11,133 bases of DNA from Verrucomicrobiota bacterium (GCA_003219495.1 QHOZ01000006.1:1-11133), one strand, 5' to 3'. Counted from the stretch's first letter, positions 1-5,946 are shown. Notes: generated by a model not told the origin, from the sequence alone. Numbers and translations are program-made.

Positions 1-392
1 TGTGTTTGATCAATTTTCGAAACGGCGTTCTTGACCTGGGTCGCGGCCGACGAGCTGATCTGAATGGACGCGGGCGAACTCTTCAATAGAGCCTGCGATT
101 GTTTCAGCGAAGGGTGCTGCAACGCGTAATTTCGTTGCTGATCGTACTGGGCTTGGGCTTGCTTAAGCGCGGTCGCATAGGCGACACCGGCCGGCGCGTC
201 TTTCAATTCGACCATTACTTGCACCGATTTTTGCAAGCCGGGCGGCATTGAATCGGTAGCCGTGCTTGCAATGCTGTCGGCGTTGGATTGCGCAAAGAGT
301 GGTGACGCAATCGCTAGCGCAACAAGCGAAGCAGCGAATGTCGAGAAGCGGAAGTACGCAGAACGTCTGTTCAGGCAGTGGATGAGTTTCAT
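1..392 (-). CDS. Secreted protein, probable subtilase (S8) N-terminus with I9-like propeptide; partial
   Basis: The reading frame opens at an ATG at 392 and runs off the left edge, giving about 130 residues. Residues 1 to about 34 form a signal peptide: basic start (NRR), hydrophobic stretch ending in LAIASPLFA, and a probable cut before QSNAD. The exported part begins with a short Ser/Thr/Ala-rich stretch and then VQVMVELKDAPAGVAYA followed by a Gln/Ala-rich helix. This resembles the inhibitor I9 propeptide that precedes the catalytic domain of secreted subtilisin-like proteases; the catalytic domain would lie outside the window, so the protease call is inference. The only ribosome-site match upstream is weak. 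A terminator (482-509) lies just upstream, so the gene probably has its own promoter; a TTGACC box at 461-456 is a possible -35 element, but no good -10 follows. It could also be another exported Gln/Ala-rich protein. Confidence 0.55.
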   Translation of the reverse strand, partial: MKLIHCLNRRSAYFRFSTFAASLVALAIASPLFAQSNADSIASTATDSMPPGLQKSVQVMVELKDAPAGVAYATALKQAQAQYDQQRNYALQHPSLKQSQALLKSSPASIQISSSAATQVKNAVSKIDQT

Positions 393-443
393 AGGTTCAG
401 GAGAATGGGAATTAGAGTTGAGTGAACCGCCAGTTTGCTCAAG

Positions 444-453
444 TTTGCGCAAA
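444..453. repeat. Palindrome TTTGCGCAAA, copy 1
   Basis: This perfect 10-bp palindrome lies 51 nt upstream of the start codon of the secreted protein at 392. The same palindrome, again followed by extra A residues on the plus strand, occurs at 934-943 upstream of the next gene. The repeat itself is visible; a role as a regulator-binding site is a guess. Confidence 0.3.
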
Positions 454-481
454 AAGGTCAAGAATATTTTGCTCTTTTTGC

Positions 482-509
482 AAAAAAAACACCGCACGAG
501 CGCGGCGTT
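482..509 (-). terminator. Rho-independent terminator downstream of the YXWGXW gene
   Basis: Read on the minus strand, 509 to 488 forms an eight-pair GC-rich hairpin (AACGCCGC against GCGGTGTT, one G-U pair) with a short GCTCGT loop, followed directly by a run of T (487-482). It closes the transcript of the gene ending at 641 after a tail of about 130 nt and isolates the secreted protein gene starting at 392. Confidence 0.75.
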
Positions 510-540
510 CCTTACAAAGCTGTAATCCGGAGATCACTCA

Positions 541-632
541 GCCGAAGGCGCGTTTCGGCACGAGCGTGGCTCTTCGAGGGAGTCGCCCCGTGGACTCCAG
601 TAACCTCGGTCGATTACTCTTCTAATTAAGAG
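541..632 (-). other. Structured 3' tail with three successive hairpins (possible sRNA or UTR structure)
   Basis: Between the stop codon at 641 and the terminator at 509-482 three hairpins can be drawn. CTCTT (617-621) pairs with AAGAG (628-632). GGAGTC (579-584) pairs with GACTCC (593-598), extended by CGAG (575-578) with CTCG (605-608) across a 6-nt bulge. GCCGAA (541-546) pairs with TTCGGC (554-559). No convincing coding frame covers the stretch. With the terminator it would make a compact RNA of roughly 150 nt on the minus strand. It matches no RNA family I recognise and is not a tRNA. The function is unknown; it may simply be a stabilising 3' UTR. Confidence 0.35.
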
Positions 633-640
633 CGAACGCG

Positions 641-862
641 TCAGCAGGGGCGGTAATGCCCATGAATCCAGACCTGGTGGTGATGACGCCAACCCCAATG
701 TCCCGGGACCCAGCACCAGTAAGCTCCATGGTTCCAGTAACGGTACCCGTGGTTGTAATACGGTTGATCACCGATCTCGATGTTAATACCGATCGCATTC
801 GCGCTGGTCATAAGCCCGCTCAGGCAAAAGAGAGCGGCGAAAAGTAATCCTAGTTTTTTCAT
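641..862 (-). CDS. Small secreted YXWGXW-type His/Trp-rich protein
   Basis: The product has 73 residues. The start at 862 is preferred to an upstream ATG at 976 because an AAGGAG ribosome site lies six bases before it and because residues 1-23 then form a normal signal peptide (MKKLGLLFAALF, ending SANA). The 976 start would run through the terminator hairpin. The mature part is only about 50 residues and is very rich in His, Trp, Tyr and Gly: eight His and six Trp in the last 38 residues, with YRYWNHGAYW, WVPGHWGWRHHH and VWIHGHY. This repeated aromatic pattern is that of the YXWGXW family of small exported proteins, whose function is not established. Two Cys residues (near the WCW motif and at the C-terminus) could form a disulfide. 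Terminators on both sides (941-975 and 482-509) mark it as a single-gene transcript. Metal binding through the His cluster is conceivable but unproven. Confidence 0.8.
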   Translation of the reverse strand: MKKLGLLFAALFCLSGLMTSANAIGINIEIGDQPYYNHGYRYWNHGAYWCWVPGHWGWRHHHQVWIHGHYRPC

Positions 863-933
863 GGTTGTCTCCTTCGTGGTTGTCTGTGTGTCGTTTAGAC
901 ACTGAACTGCGCGAAGCTTATTTGCGAATCGAA

Positions 934-943
934 TTTGCGCAAA
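934..943. repeat. Palindrome TTTGCGCAAA, copy 2
   Basis: This is an identical copy of the palindrome at 444-453. It lies 71 nt upstream of the YXWGXW gene start at 862 and touches the T-run of the terminator at 941-975. It is a possible operator shared by the two secreted-protein genes; the function is inference only. Confidence 0.3.
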
Positions 944-975
944 AAAAATGGGCGGGATGATGATCATCCCGCCCA
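941..975 (-). terminator. Strong rho-independent terminator of the BNR gene
   Basis: Bases 949-961 (TGGGCGGGATGAT) pair perfectly with 963-975 across a one-base centre, so in RNA a GC-rich stem of about 12 pairs with a minimal loop. On the minus strand the stem is followed by eight T residues (948-941). It starts 24 nt after the stop codon of the BNR gene at 999 and before the YXWGXW gene at 862. Confidence 0.9.
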
Positions 976-998
976 CTCTGAATTACTGTTGTTTTAGC

Positions 999-1571
999 TT
1001 ACGGCAGATTGAGCTTCCAAACGCTCCGGCCGTGCGTTGCCGAGTAGAGAACGCGCGAACCCGGCAGAATATTCAGTGCGGAGCTCACGACATATGGCAT
1101 GCCCGTTCCGGAAATCGTCCAGGTGCTGCTGCCCGCAGGCAAGCGCATGACAACGAAGTCGCTGCCTGCATAGAGATCCCCAGTCACGCTGTCGAAGACA
1201 ACGCTGTTAACCGGAATCTTCGGCAGGTTGAAGCTGATGTCCGTCCAGGTGGCGAAACCTGAGCCCGACCAGCTAACGCTGAACACGTGCCCGGGTTGGC
1301 TTGGCGTATTGAAATCGTATCCCGAGTAGGTCACCCACGCGTGATGAACATTGTTCGGATCGATCACGATGGCGAAGCCGTGTTCACGTTGTCCGAGATG
1401 AACAAACGTCCGCCCGCCGTGCTCGCCCACTCCGTGCCGGTGTTGCTCGTAGTACGAGCGATAGACGACACGAGTCTCGCGGCTGTTGCGGTTCTGCGAT
1501 CGGTTCCGTAGAACGTTCCGCCCAAATCGCCGGCGATATTCAAACAAGGTCCTCCGATGAAGAAGTAGCAA
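999..1571 (-). CDS. BNR protein, fragment 4: C-terminal blade
   Basis: Only the part from about 1376 down to 999 (about 125 residues) reads as protein of the family: FAIVIDPNNVHHAWVTYSGY, FNTPSQPGHVFSVSW, WTDISFNLPKIPVNSVVFD, GDLYAGSDFVVMRLPAG and the closing YSATHGRSVWKLNLP. Residues upstream of this (1571-1379) are Arg/His-rich shadow reading of fragment 3. Compared with my recollection of family members, roughly 25 residues that normally lie between the SDNVN strand and the IDPNN strand are absent, so this break may be a small deletion and not a single-base change. The stop at 999 lies 24 nt before the terminator. Confidence 0.6.
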   Translation of the reverse strand: MLLLHRRTLFEYRRRFGRNVLRNRSQNRNSRETRVVYRSYYEQHRHGVGEHGGRTFVHLGQREHGFAIVIDPNNVHHAWVTYSGYDFNTPSQPGHVFSVSWSGSGFATWTDISFNLPKIPVNSVVFDSVTGDLYAGSDFVVMRLPAGSSTWTISGTGMPYVVSSALNILPGSRVLYSATHGRSVWKLNLP

Positions 1572-2539
1572 TCAAACGCGGTGCCGCCACCAAGAGGTTC
1601 GAAGTCGCCGCAGAACGGACTGTATGGCCCGAACTCGGGACACGCTGCGAGCAACGTTGCCGGGTTTCCGCCCCAGTCCTGCGTTCTCCAAACGTGACGC
1701 GACCCTTGGAAGATCGAGCCAGGGAAGGATGGATGCGGATCCGCGAGTACAGGCGGATAGAATGCAGCCGATTCCTGGCTGTACAGAATCGGTCCGGAGA
1801 TTTCATACCATTTATCCGGAGCGCCGTTGTTGGCGTTACCGTCGTTCGCCTGTCCGGTGAACGTATTGAAACGCAAGGCCGAATTAGTGCGGTTGAAGCC
1901 GGATTGCCCGCCATCACCGTAGATCTCCTGCGGCCAGCTGAAGCCGCCGCCTTGGTTATCGAAGGTACCGTTATCCTGCGTACCACCTTGAAGATGGTTC
2001 GCATTGTCCGCGGCCACCGACACGCTCTGGAACTGCAAGGTGTCAAGGCCCACGTTCATGCTGTTGATGATCGGAGGCACCGCGCTCAGCAGTTGCTGAC
2101 AAAGCGGAAGGTCGGCTGGCGTAAGATTTCCAGCTGCCTGGCGAGTAGCGCATTGCGCAGAGATATCGACGAACGAATTTCCGTCTCCAGCGCGCACAAT
2201 GCCACCGTCCGAGCCGCCGAAGAAAATTCGCGGATTACCCGGGAAAGTGACAAGCGCGTGTTGATCAGGATGCATTCCGTTTGGAGCGATCGGATTCGGC
2301 TGACAGCACGAGCCAACTGGCGTCGGGCCGGTCGTTGCGTCCCATGTGAAGTCGAAGAAGTGAGCGCCCGCATCCTGCGAACCAATCACTGCTCGTCCGT
2401 TCGATTTTCCACCGTACTCACCGTACTGGAACGAACCGGAAGCATAGAAGAGGTTCGGATTCAGAGGACCAAAGGCAACCACGACGTTGTCGTACCAGCA
2501 TTGACCGGTGCAGACGTTGCTGCTCTGGCCGGCCGGCAC
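1364..2539 (-). CDS. BNR protein, fragment 3: middle of the propeller
   Basis: This 391-residue frame continues the propeller. Joining across 2545-2547 with one added G gives GNAGAEVPAGQSSNVCTG. Visible propeller features are CWYDNVVVAFGPLNPNLFYA, a degenerate Asp-box (SQDAGAHFFDFTWD), HPDQHALVTFPGNPRIFFGG followed by SDGGIVRA, and FQSVSVAADNANHLQGGTQD, which in this type of protein is the blade carrying the GGTQDNG motif. Paired Cys residues (CTGQCW, CCQP, and others) suggest disulfides outside the cell. The last in-frame part is ASTAGGRLFISDNVNTA near 1390; the final SPS before the stop is past the frame break. The ATG at 2539 is not a natural start. Confidence 0.6.
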   Translation of the reverse strand: MPAGQSSNVCTGQCWYDNVVVAFGPLNPNLFYASGSFQYGEYGGKSNGRAVIGSQDAGAHFFDFTWDATTGPTPVGSCCQPNPIAPNGMHPDQHALVTFPGNPRIFFGGSDGGIVRAGDGNSFVDISAQCATRQAAGNLTPADLPLCQQLLSAVPPIINSMNVGLDTLQFQSVSVAADNANHLQGGTQDNGTFDNQGGGFSWPQEIYGDGGQSGFNRTNSALRFNTFTGQANDGNANNGAPDKWYEISGPILYSQESAAFYPPVLADPHPSFPGSIFQGSRHVWRTQDWGGNPATLLAACPEFGPYSPFCGDFEPLGGGTAFDCYFFIGGPCLNIAGDLGGTFYGTDRRTATAARLVSSIARTTSNTGTEWASTAGGRLFISDNVNTASPS

Positions 2540-3417
2540 TTCAGCCCAGCATTACCGATCTGCGCATACATGCGGGTCACGGTCGGACTCAGTTTGACTA
2601 CGTCGAATGCGGCGCGGTCACTGTTGTCAGCCGCATTCTGTGGTCCATGAATCTGAGTCCACGTCACGCCGGCATCAGTCGAACGCCAGATACCACCGCC
2701 ACTGCTGTTTGGTGACGGGTATGTGGCTGCGTAAACAATGTTGGGATTGTTCGGATCGAGCTTCACGTCCGTCACACCGCGAAGCGATGCGTCAGACGAA
2801 TTGCCGTCGCAGAGTCCCGGAAAGCCGAGGTTCGGACAGGAGGAGCCGCCGTCCCAAATAAACTTGAATGTGTTACCACCATCCGTGGATTTGAACAGAC
2901 CGAACGGAGGACGCGGCGGAGCTGGATTGCTCGTGCCGCCGCCTGTCGTTGACGAGATACCGACAACACCGCGAGTGCTCGAAACGTATAGGATGTTTGG
3001 GTTGCTCGGATTGACAACGATGGAAGCAATCGATCGCCCGAGGAACGCGTTACCGGAATAAGTCCCGTTCGTGCCGCTACCCGGTGAGAATGTCGAAAGA
3101 TTAAATACGCTGGCCGGAACGAACGTCCAGTTGTTGCCGCCATCGGTTGATTTCCAAATACCGGCGCCGGCGTTGGAGTCGCCCGAAGCGTTCGGTTCAC
3201 CGGTTCCGGCCCAGAGGACGCCGTGCGCGGCATCGTAGGTCAGCGCACCAATCGCGCCTGAATGCAAAACACCCGAAACGAACGACCAGCTTGGAGTGGT
3301 CGCGAGCGCATTCGTGGTTCTCCACACACCGCCACCCGCCGCGCCCAGCCAGAGTCGGCAGGTCGTGACGTTGCAGGCCGGATCAATCGCCAGCGCGGTC
3401 ACGCGAATTCTTGCCAC
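2461..3417 (-). CDS. BNR protein, fragment 2: Asp-box beta-propeller repeats
   Basis: The frame encodes a classic run of beta-propeller blades. It enters with RVTALAIDPAC and LWLGAAGGGVWRTTNA, then GTGEPNASGDSNAG. Three Asp-box motifs (SxDxGxTW type) follow at fragment residues 90-97 (STDGGNNW), 177-184 (STDGGNTF) and 246-253 (STDAGVTW). Repeats of the type VVNPSNPNILYVSS and LDPNNPNIVYAAT mark blade edges. The GTG at 3417 is only the first possible start in this frame, not a real one: there is no signal peptide, and similarity extends upstream (GAEFPCVARIRVTAL). True sequence ends near IGNAGL at about 2545, where one missing base in a G-run (GGG, plus-strand 2545-2547) throws the reading into a short out-of-frame tail. 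Confidence 0.65.
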   Translation of the reverse strand: MARIRVTALAIDPACNVTTCRLWLGAAGGGVWRTTNALATTPSWSFVSGVLHSGAIGALTYDAAHGVLWAGTGEPNASGDSNAGAGIWKSTDGGNNWTFVPASVFNLSTFSPGSGTNGTYSGNAFLGRSIASIVVNPSNPNILYVSSTRGVVGISSTTGGGTSNPAPPRPPFGLFKSTDGGNTFKFIWDGGSSCPNLGFPGLCDGNSSDASLRGVTDVKLDPNNPNIVYAATYPSPNSSGGGIWRSTDAGVTWTQIHGPQNAADNSDRAAFDVVKLSPTVTRMYAQIGNAGLKCRPARAATSAPVNAGTTTSWLPLVL

Positions 3418-3907
3418 ACAGGGAAACTCGGCACCGCGTCCATCACCGGAGTAGGAGTCGGAACGATTTTCGTTATTATCTTCCCCTTCTTTCCACCTTT
3501 TTTCTTACCTTTTGGTGTCGCCGTCGGCGGAGGCGTCGGCGGAGGAGGCGTCGGCGTCGCCGGAGTCATCGCCGCGTTAACGAACGCAACCGCATCAGCG
3601 TACGCCTGCTGCGTTACGCTGATCGGAATTCCGTCCGTGCCGGGATAATTGCGCTTGAAGCTCTCTACCATCGCTGCGGTGGCCGGACCTAAGTCTGGCA
3701 GCCCGGCTTCTAAGGCGCCCTGCGGATCTTTAAGGGCCATTTCAGCGCGCGCTTCCAAGCCGTATGTGGCTTCTTGTTTAACACCTTGGAAGTGCTGTTT
3801 TCCCCAGGCGATTGATGGTTTGTTGTTAGTCGGCGCGCCGCCATCAGCAAAAATGTGCCGGCGGCAGCCATGCGCAGACCTAACAGAATGCGAATTCGGT
3901 TTTTCAT
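3399..3907 (-). CDS. BNR protein, fragment 1: signal peptide, N-terminal region and Pro/Thr/Lys linker
   Basis: The ATG at 3907 opens a signal-peptide-like start (MKNRIRILLGLRMAAAGTF). The frame then has to shift at the T5 run near 3852; with one extra T the reading becomes GTFFADGGAPTNN and continues through ATYGLEARAEMALKDPQGAL. From the shift to 3399 the frame is open and encodes a soluble helical region (VESFKRNYPGTDGIPISVTQ), then a low-complexity linker at 3447-3566 (TPATPTPPPPTPPPTATPKG followed by Lys/Gly repeats), which probably tethers the propeller. After about 3450 the reading no longer resembles the family, because the correct frame has moved to the next fragment. An internal start at 3758 exists but would lose the signal peptide. 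The region between signal peptide and linker matches no domain I can name. Confidence 0.55.
3447..3566 (-). repeat. Low-complexity Pro/Thr then Lys/Gly coding tract
   Basis: On the plus strand the DNA is a run of GGCGTCGGCGGA-like units (about 3527-3560) next to an A/T-poor tract rich in C and T. It encodes alternating Thr-Pro and poly-Pro, then KGKKKGGKKGK, then PTPTP. It is a flexible linker in the BNR protein. Short tandem units and homopolymers here (A6 at 3498-3503 on the coding strand) are prone to slippage or miscalling, which matters because a frame change lies in or just after this tract. Confidence 0.5.
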
Positions 3908-4169
3908 AATTAGAGCTTGTTACTGCGAGTTAGGGTCAATGGAAATTTCGGGAACGCGCGGAAATCGCGTGGAAGGGTGCGAGCCGACCGGGCCCGCGCA
4001 AAGTCCAGGGGATTCTTGCTGTCGTTCACTTGCGCGCGAGATTGCAAGAACACTCCTCTGAGGTCAACAGGTTTTTTCCGAAAAATCCTAGGAAAGAATC
4101 AGGAAAACTCTTAGTAACTCAGGCCATGCGATTTACACGGCTTCGCCGTAAATAAATTTTCTTAAAAAT
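3908..4169. other. Intergenic gap between ispG and the BNR gene
   Basis: I see no convincing coding frame in these 262 nt. It must hold the end of the ispG transcript and the start of the BNR transcript on the minus strand. A short stable hairpin sits at 4137-4149 (ACGGC-TTC-GCCGT), next to an A/T-rich stretch (4150-4178), but on the minus strand no T-run follows it, so it is a poor terminator for ispG. Two TTGACC hexamers on the minus strand (around 4067-4062 and 3939-3934) could be -35 boxes; neither has a good -10 at normal spacing and distance from the start codon. Confidence 0.35.
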
Positions 4170-5255
4170 TTAGTTTAAAACCGGTTCCGCAGTCACCGGT
4201 TCGACCCATTTTCCGTGTTCGCGGATCAAATCTTTCAACCGGTCCACCGCTTCCGCTTCAGGAATATTGAACTTCACCGCCGTCTTCCCGACGTACAGAT
4301 TTACTTTGCCAGGCGCTCCGCCGACGTAACCGAAATCCGCGTCTGCCATTTCGCCCGGACCGTTCACAATGCAGCCCATGATCGCGATCTTCACCCCTTT
4401 CAGATGCGAAGTGGACGCTTTGATCGTTGCCGTCGTCGTCTGCAAATTAAAAAGCGTCCGCCCGCACGAGGGGCACGCCACATAATCCGTTTTGAAAATT
4501 CGCGAACCGGCCGCCTGCAGAATGTTGTAACTCAATCGCAGCGCTTGGCCCGGCGCTTCCTCGCCTTGGATCAAAATCGCGTCTCCGATTCCATCGCAAA
4601 GCAACGATCCAATATTTGTCGCTCCCACCAGGAGCGTATTCAGAAAATCCTTTCCGGTTTCCGAAGTGCCCGTCCGGCTCGGACTCCGGTCTCCGGTTTT
4701 GAAAACATCCCTTAAGAGAATCGGATGCCGCGCCTGCAATTTCGCCGCGAGTAAACGGAACGCAGTAATCATCGGAAGATCGACCTCGTCTTTGACGGTG
4801 ACGAACTGAGGCGCGCGCTCGGCATTTATTTTTGCGATCGCAGCATCGTCGCGTGGATCGAGTTCAACCATGTCGGCGTTTTCGTAGACAATCTCCGGCT
4901 TGTAATCGCCCATCTTGTCGATTTTGTGCGCGATCTTCTCGTAATTGGTTTGCGGGATAACGACTCGAATCAATTCTTCCCCGCCTAATCGAATTCCGTC
5001 GCGCTCAATCGTTTCGCTCGCTCGGCGCTGATAAGAAAACGGATCAAACGAAAGATCGACTTCCCCTTCGGTAGTGGTCGCGGTCTCCGCCGCATTCGTG
5101 GCAAGATCGACAAGCGCGCGGGCCACCGGTATTTCGTGCGGGCTGTCTTCGGTCAACGAAACGCGGATGGTGTCGACAATTCCATCGGCCAGGAGGGAAC
5201 CGATTCCGATTGCGCTCTTGATTCGCGCGTCTTCACCCTCGCCGGCTTCAGTCAC
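4170..5255 (-). CDS. ispG: IspG, C-terminal part: end of barrel, A* insert and [4Fe-4S] domain
   Basis: This is the downstream piece of (E)-4-hydroxy-3-methylbut-2-enyl-diphosphate synthase, which reductively opens 2-C-methyl-erythritol 2,4-cyclodiphosphate in the MEP pathway. The family sequence is readable from 5297 (SKLGPDWNYPVHLG) through VTEAGEGEDARIKSAIGIGS and DTIRVSLTEDSPHEIPVARA, so the GTG at 5255 is just the first possible start and not a true one. About 170 residues of insert follow (the A* domain of the long IspG type), then a second GSLLCDGIGDAI segment and the iron-sulfur domain. The cluster ligands are visible as Cys261, Cys264 (ACPSCGRT), Cys295 (MGCIVNGPGE) and Glu302 of this fragment. 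The stop at 4170 gives a normal C-terminus. It is out of frame with the upstream piece, so as written no full-length enzyme can be made. Confidence 0.9.
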   Translation of the reverse strand: MTEAGEGEDARIKSAIGIGSLLADGIVDTIRVSLTEDSPHEIPVARALVDLATNAAETATTTEGEVDLSFDPFSYQRRASETIERDGIRLGGEELIRVVIPQTNYEKIAHKIDKMGDYKPEIVYENADMVELDPRDDAAIAKINAERAPQFVTVKDEVDLPMITAFRLLAAKLQARHPILLRDVFKTGDRSPSRTGTSETGKDFLNTLLVGATNIGSLLCDGIGDAILIQGEEAPGQALRLSYNILQAAGSRIFKTDYVACPSCGRTLFNLQTTTATIKASTSHLKGVKIAIMGCIVNGPGEMADADFGYVGGAPGKVNLYVGKTAVKFNIPEAEAVDRLKDLIREHGKWVEPVTAEPVLN

Positions 5256-5292
5256 GCCGAGATGGACGGGATAATTCCAATCGGGGCCAAGC

Positions 5293-5943
5293 TTAGATCA
5301 TGATTTTCGGATTGCTCGCCTTCATCGAAAAGACGAACGCGTGATAGTCGAGCTCGCGAGCGATCCGGGCGAACTCGAGCGCGCTTTCCACCATCCCGAG
5401 CGGCGTGTCGCCATACCGGTTGAGAATCCGGTCGCTGAGCGAGCCGTGATTCGTTCCTATCCGCATCGCGATTCCGCGTTGCTTGGAAAGATCGACAAGT
5501 GGCGTGAATCGCTCGCGAATTCGATTCAGCTCGGCGTTGTACTGTTCGTCGGTGTACTCGCGAATCAAGAATTTCTTCGAGTCGGCGTAATTGCCCGGGT
5601 TGATCCGCACTTTGTCCACCCACTTTGCCGCTTCCATCGCGGCATCGGGTTTAAAATGAATGTCGGCAACGATCGGCACATCGCAGCCACGCGCGCGCAG
5701 ACCTTTGACGATGTTTTCCAAATTGCGCGAGTCTTTCACGGTCGGCGCAGTGATCCGCACAATCTCGCAGCCGACTTCCGCCAGCTCGATCGTCTGCTGG
5801 ATCGACATCTCCGTGTCCATCGTGTCGCACGTGATCATCGATTGGACGCGGATTGGATTGCTCCCGCCAATGCCGACCTTACCGACGCGCACTTCTCGCG
5901 TAGGGCGACGACGATACCGCAATGGATTGTCGGTGTACTTCAT
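5293..5943 (-). CDS. ispG: IspG, N-terminal part: TIM barrel, interrupted by a frame break
   Basis: The product has 216 residues and starts at an ATG 3 nt after the stop of the YbjQ-like gene. Barrel motifs typical of IspG are all present: SNPIRVQSM (28-36), DTMDTE, VADIHF (92-97), RINPGNYA (113-120), RIGTNHGSLSDR (161-172) and FVFSMKASNPKIMI at the end. The frame then meets a TAA at 5295-5293. In the continuing frame the family sequence resumes at once with SKLGPDWNYP. By comparison with the family, a stretch of about 7 residues between IMI and SKL (usually an AYRLL-type helix) is missing, with a net loss of 2 bases modulo 3 (about 20-26 nt). With that restored the enzyme would have close to 600 residues, the size of the three-domain Chlamydia/plant type and not the 370 residues of E. 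coli. A functional copy is expected in a cell that also carries dxr, so an assembly deletion is my first explanation. Confidence 0.9.
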   Translation of the reverse strand: MKYTDNPLRYRRRPTREVRVGKVGIGGSNPIRVQSMITCDTMDTEMSIQQTIELAEVGCEIVRITAPTVKDSRNLENIVKGLRARGCDVPIVADIHFKPDAAMEAAKWVDKVRINPGNYADSKKFLIREYTDEQYNAELNRIRERFTPLVDLSKQRGIAMRIGTNHGSLSDRILNRYGDTPLGMVESALEFARIARELDYHAFVFSMKASNPKIMI

Positions 5944-5946
5944 TGA

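Larger units (their letters stand above)
999..3907 (-). pseudogene. Secreted BNR/Asp-box beta-propeller protein gene, broken by four frame changes
   Basis: Five open stretches in different frames read consecutively as one protein of about 960 residues: signal peptide, helical N-terminal region, Pro/Thr/Lys-rich linker, and a propeller of the sialidase/VPS10-like type with Asp-box motifs, ending in YSATHGRSVWKLNLP. The frame changes fall near the T5 run at 3850-3854, between about 3400 and 3510, at 2545-2547 and near 1376-1395. Each one moves the frame the same way, as if one base (modulo 3) were missing. Protein similarity continues across each break, so this was one gene. Proteins of this kind are exported and their ligand is unknown. 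No ribosome site is evident before the ATG at 3907. The terminator at 941-975 closes the unit. Whether the gene is truly decayed or the assembly lacks bases cannot be told from the sequence; the pieces are listed separately. Confidence 0.75.

Noticed and set aside
570..640. tRNA-like fold in the structured intergenic tail
   Set aside because: No T-arm consensus, no acceptor stem pairing and no anticodon arm of the right size can be formed.
641..976. Longer version of the YXWGXW protein starting at 976
   Set aside because: It would translate the terminator hairpin and bury the signal peptide; the start at 862 has a proper ribosome site.
1694..2650. Plus-strand open frame of 318 codons opposite the BNR gene
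   Set aside because: It is Arg-rich shadow reading of the propeller gene, with no ribosome site, no recognisable motif and no signal or membrane segment.
3846..3858. Programmed -1 frameshift at the T5 run in the BNR gene
   Set aside because: The site is not a proper slippery heptamer, and three further breaks of the same kind in the gene make indels or missing bases the simpler explanation.
3909..3939. Promoter TTGACC with TCTAAT upstream of the BNR gene
   Set aside because: The spacer is 19 nt and the -10 box touches the start codon at 3907, so transcription would start inside the gene.
5289..5294. HindIII site (AAGCTT) exactly at the ispG break, as a sign of a cloning junction
   Set aside because: A six-base site is easily met by chance and the sequence on both sides belongs to the same gene in the right order, so a chimeric clone is not needed.
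5253..5943. IspG as a naturally split two-subunit enzyme
   Set aside because: The second piece would start at a GTG inside a conserved barrel strand without a ribosome site, and conserved residues are missing at the junction.
5341..5946. Plus-strand open frame of 201 codons opposite ispG
   Set aside because: The opposite strand carries unmistakable IspG barrel motifs; this frame is rich in Arg/His/Asp and resembles nothing.
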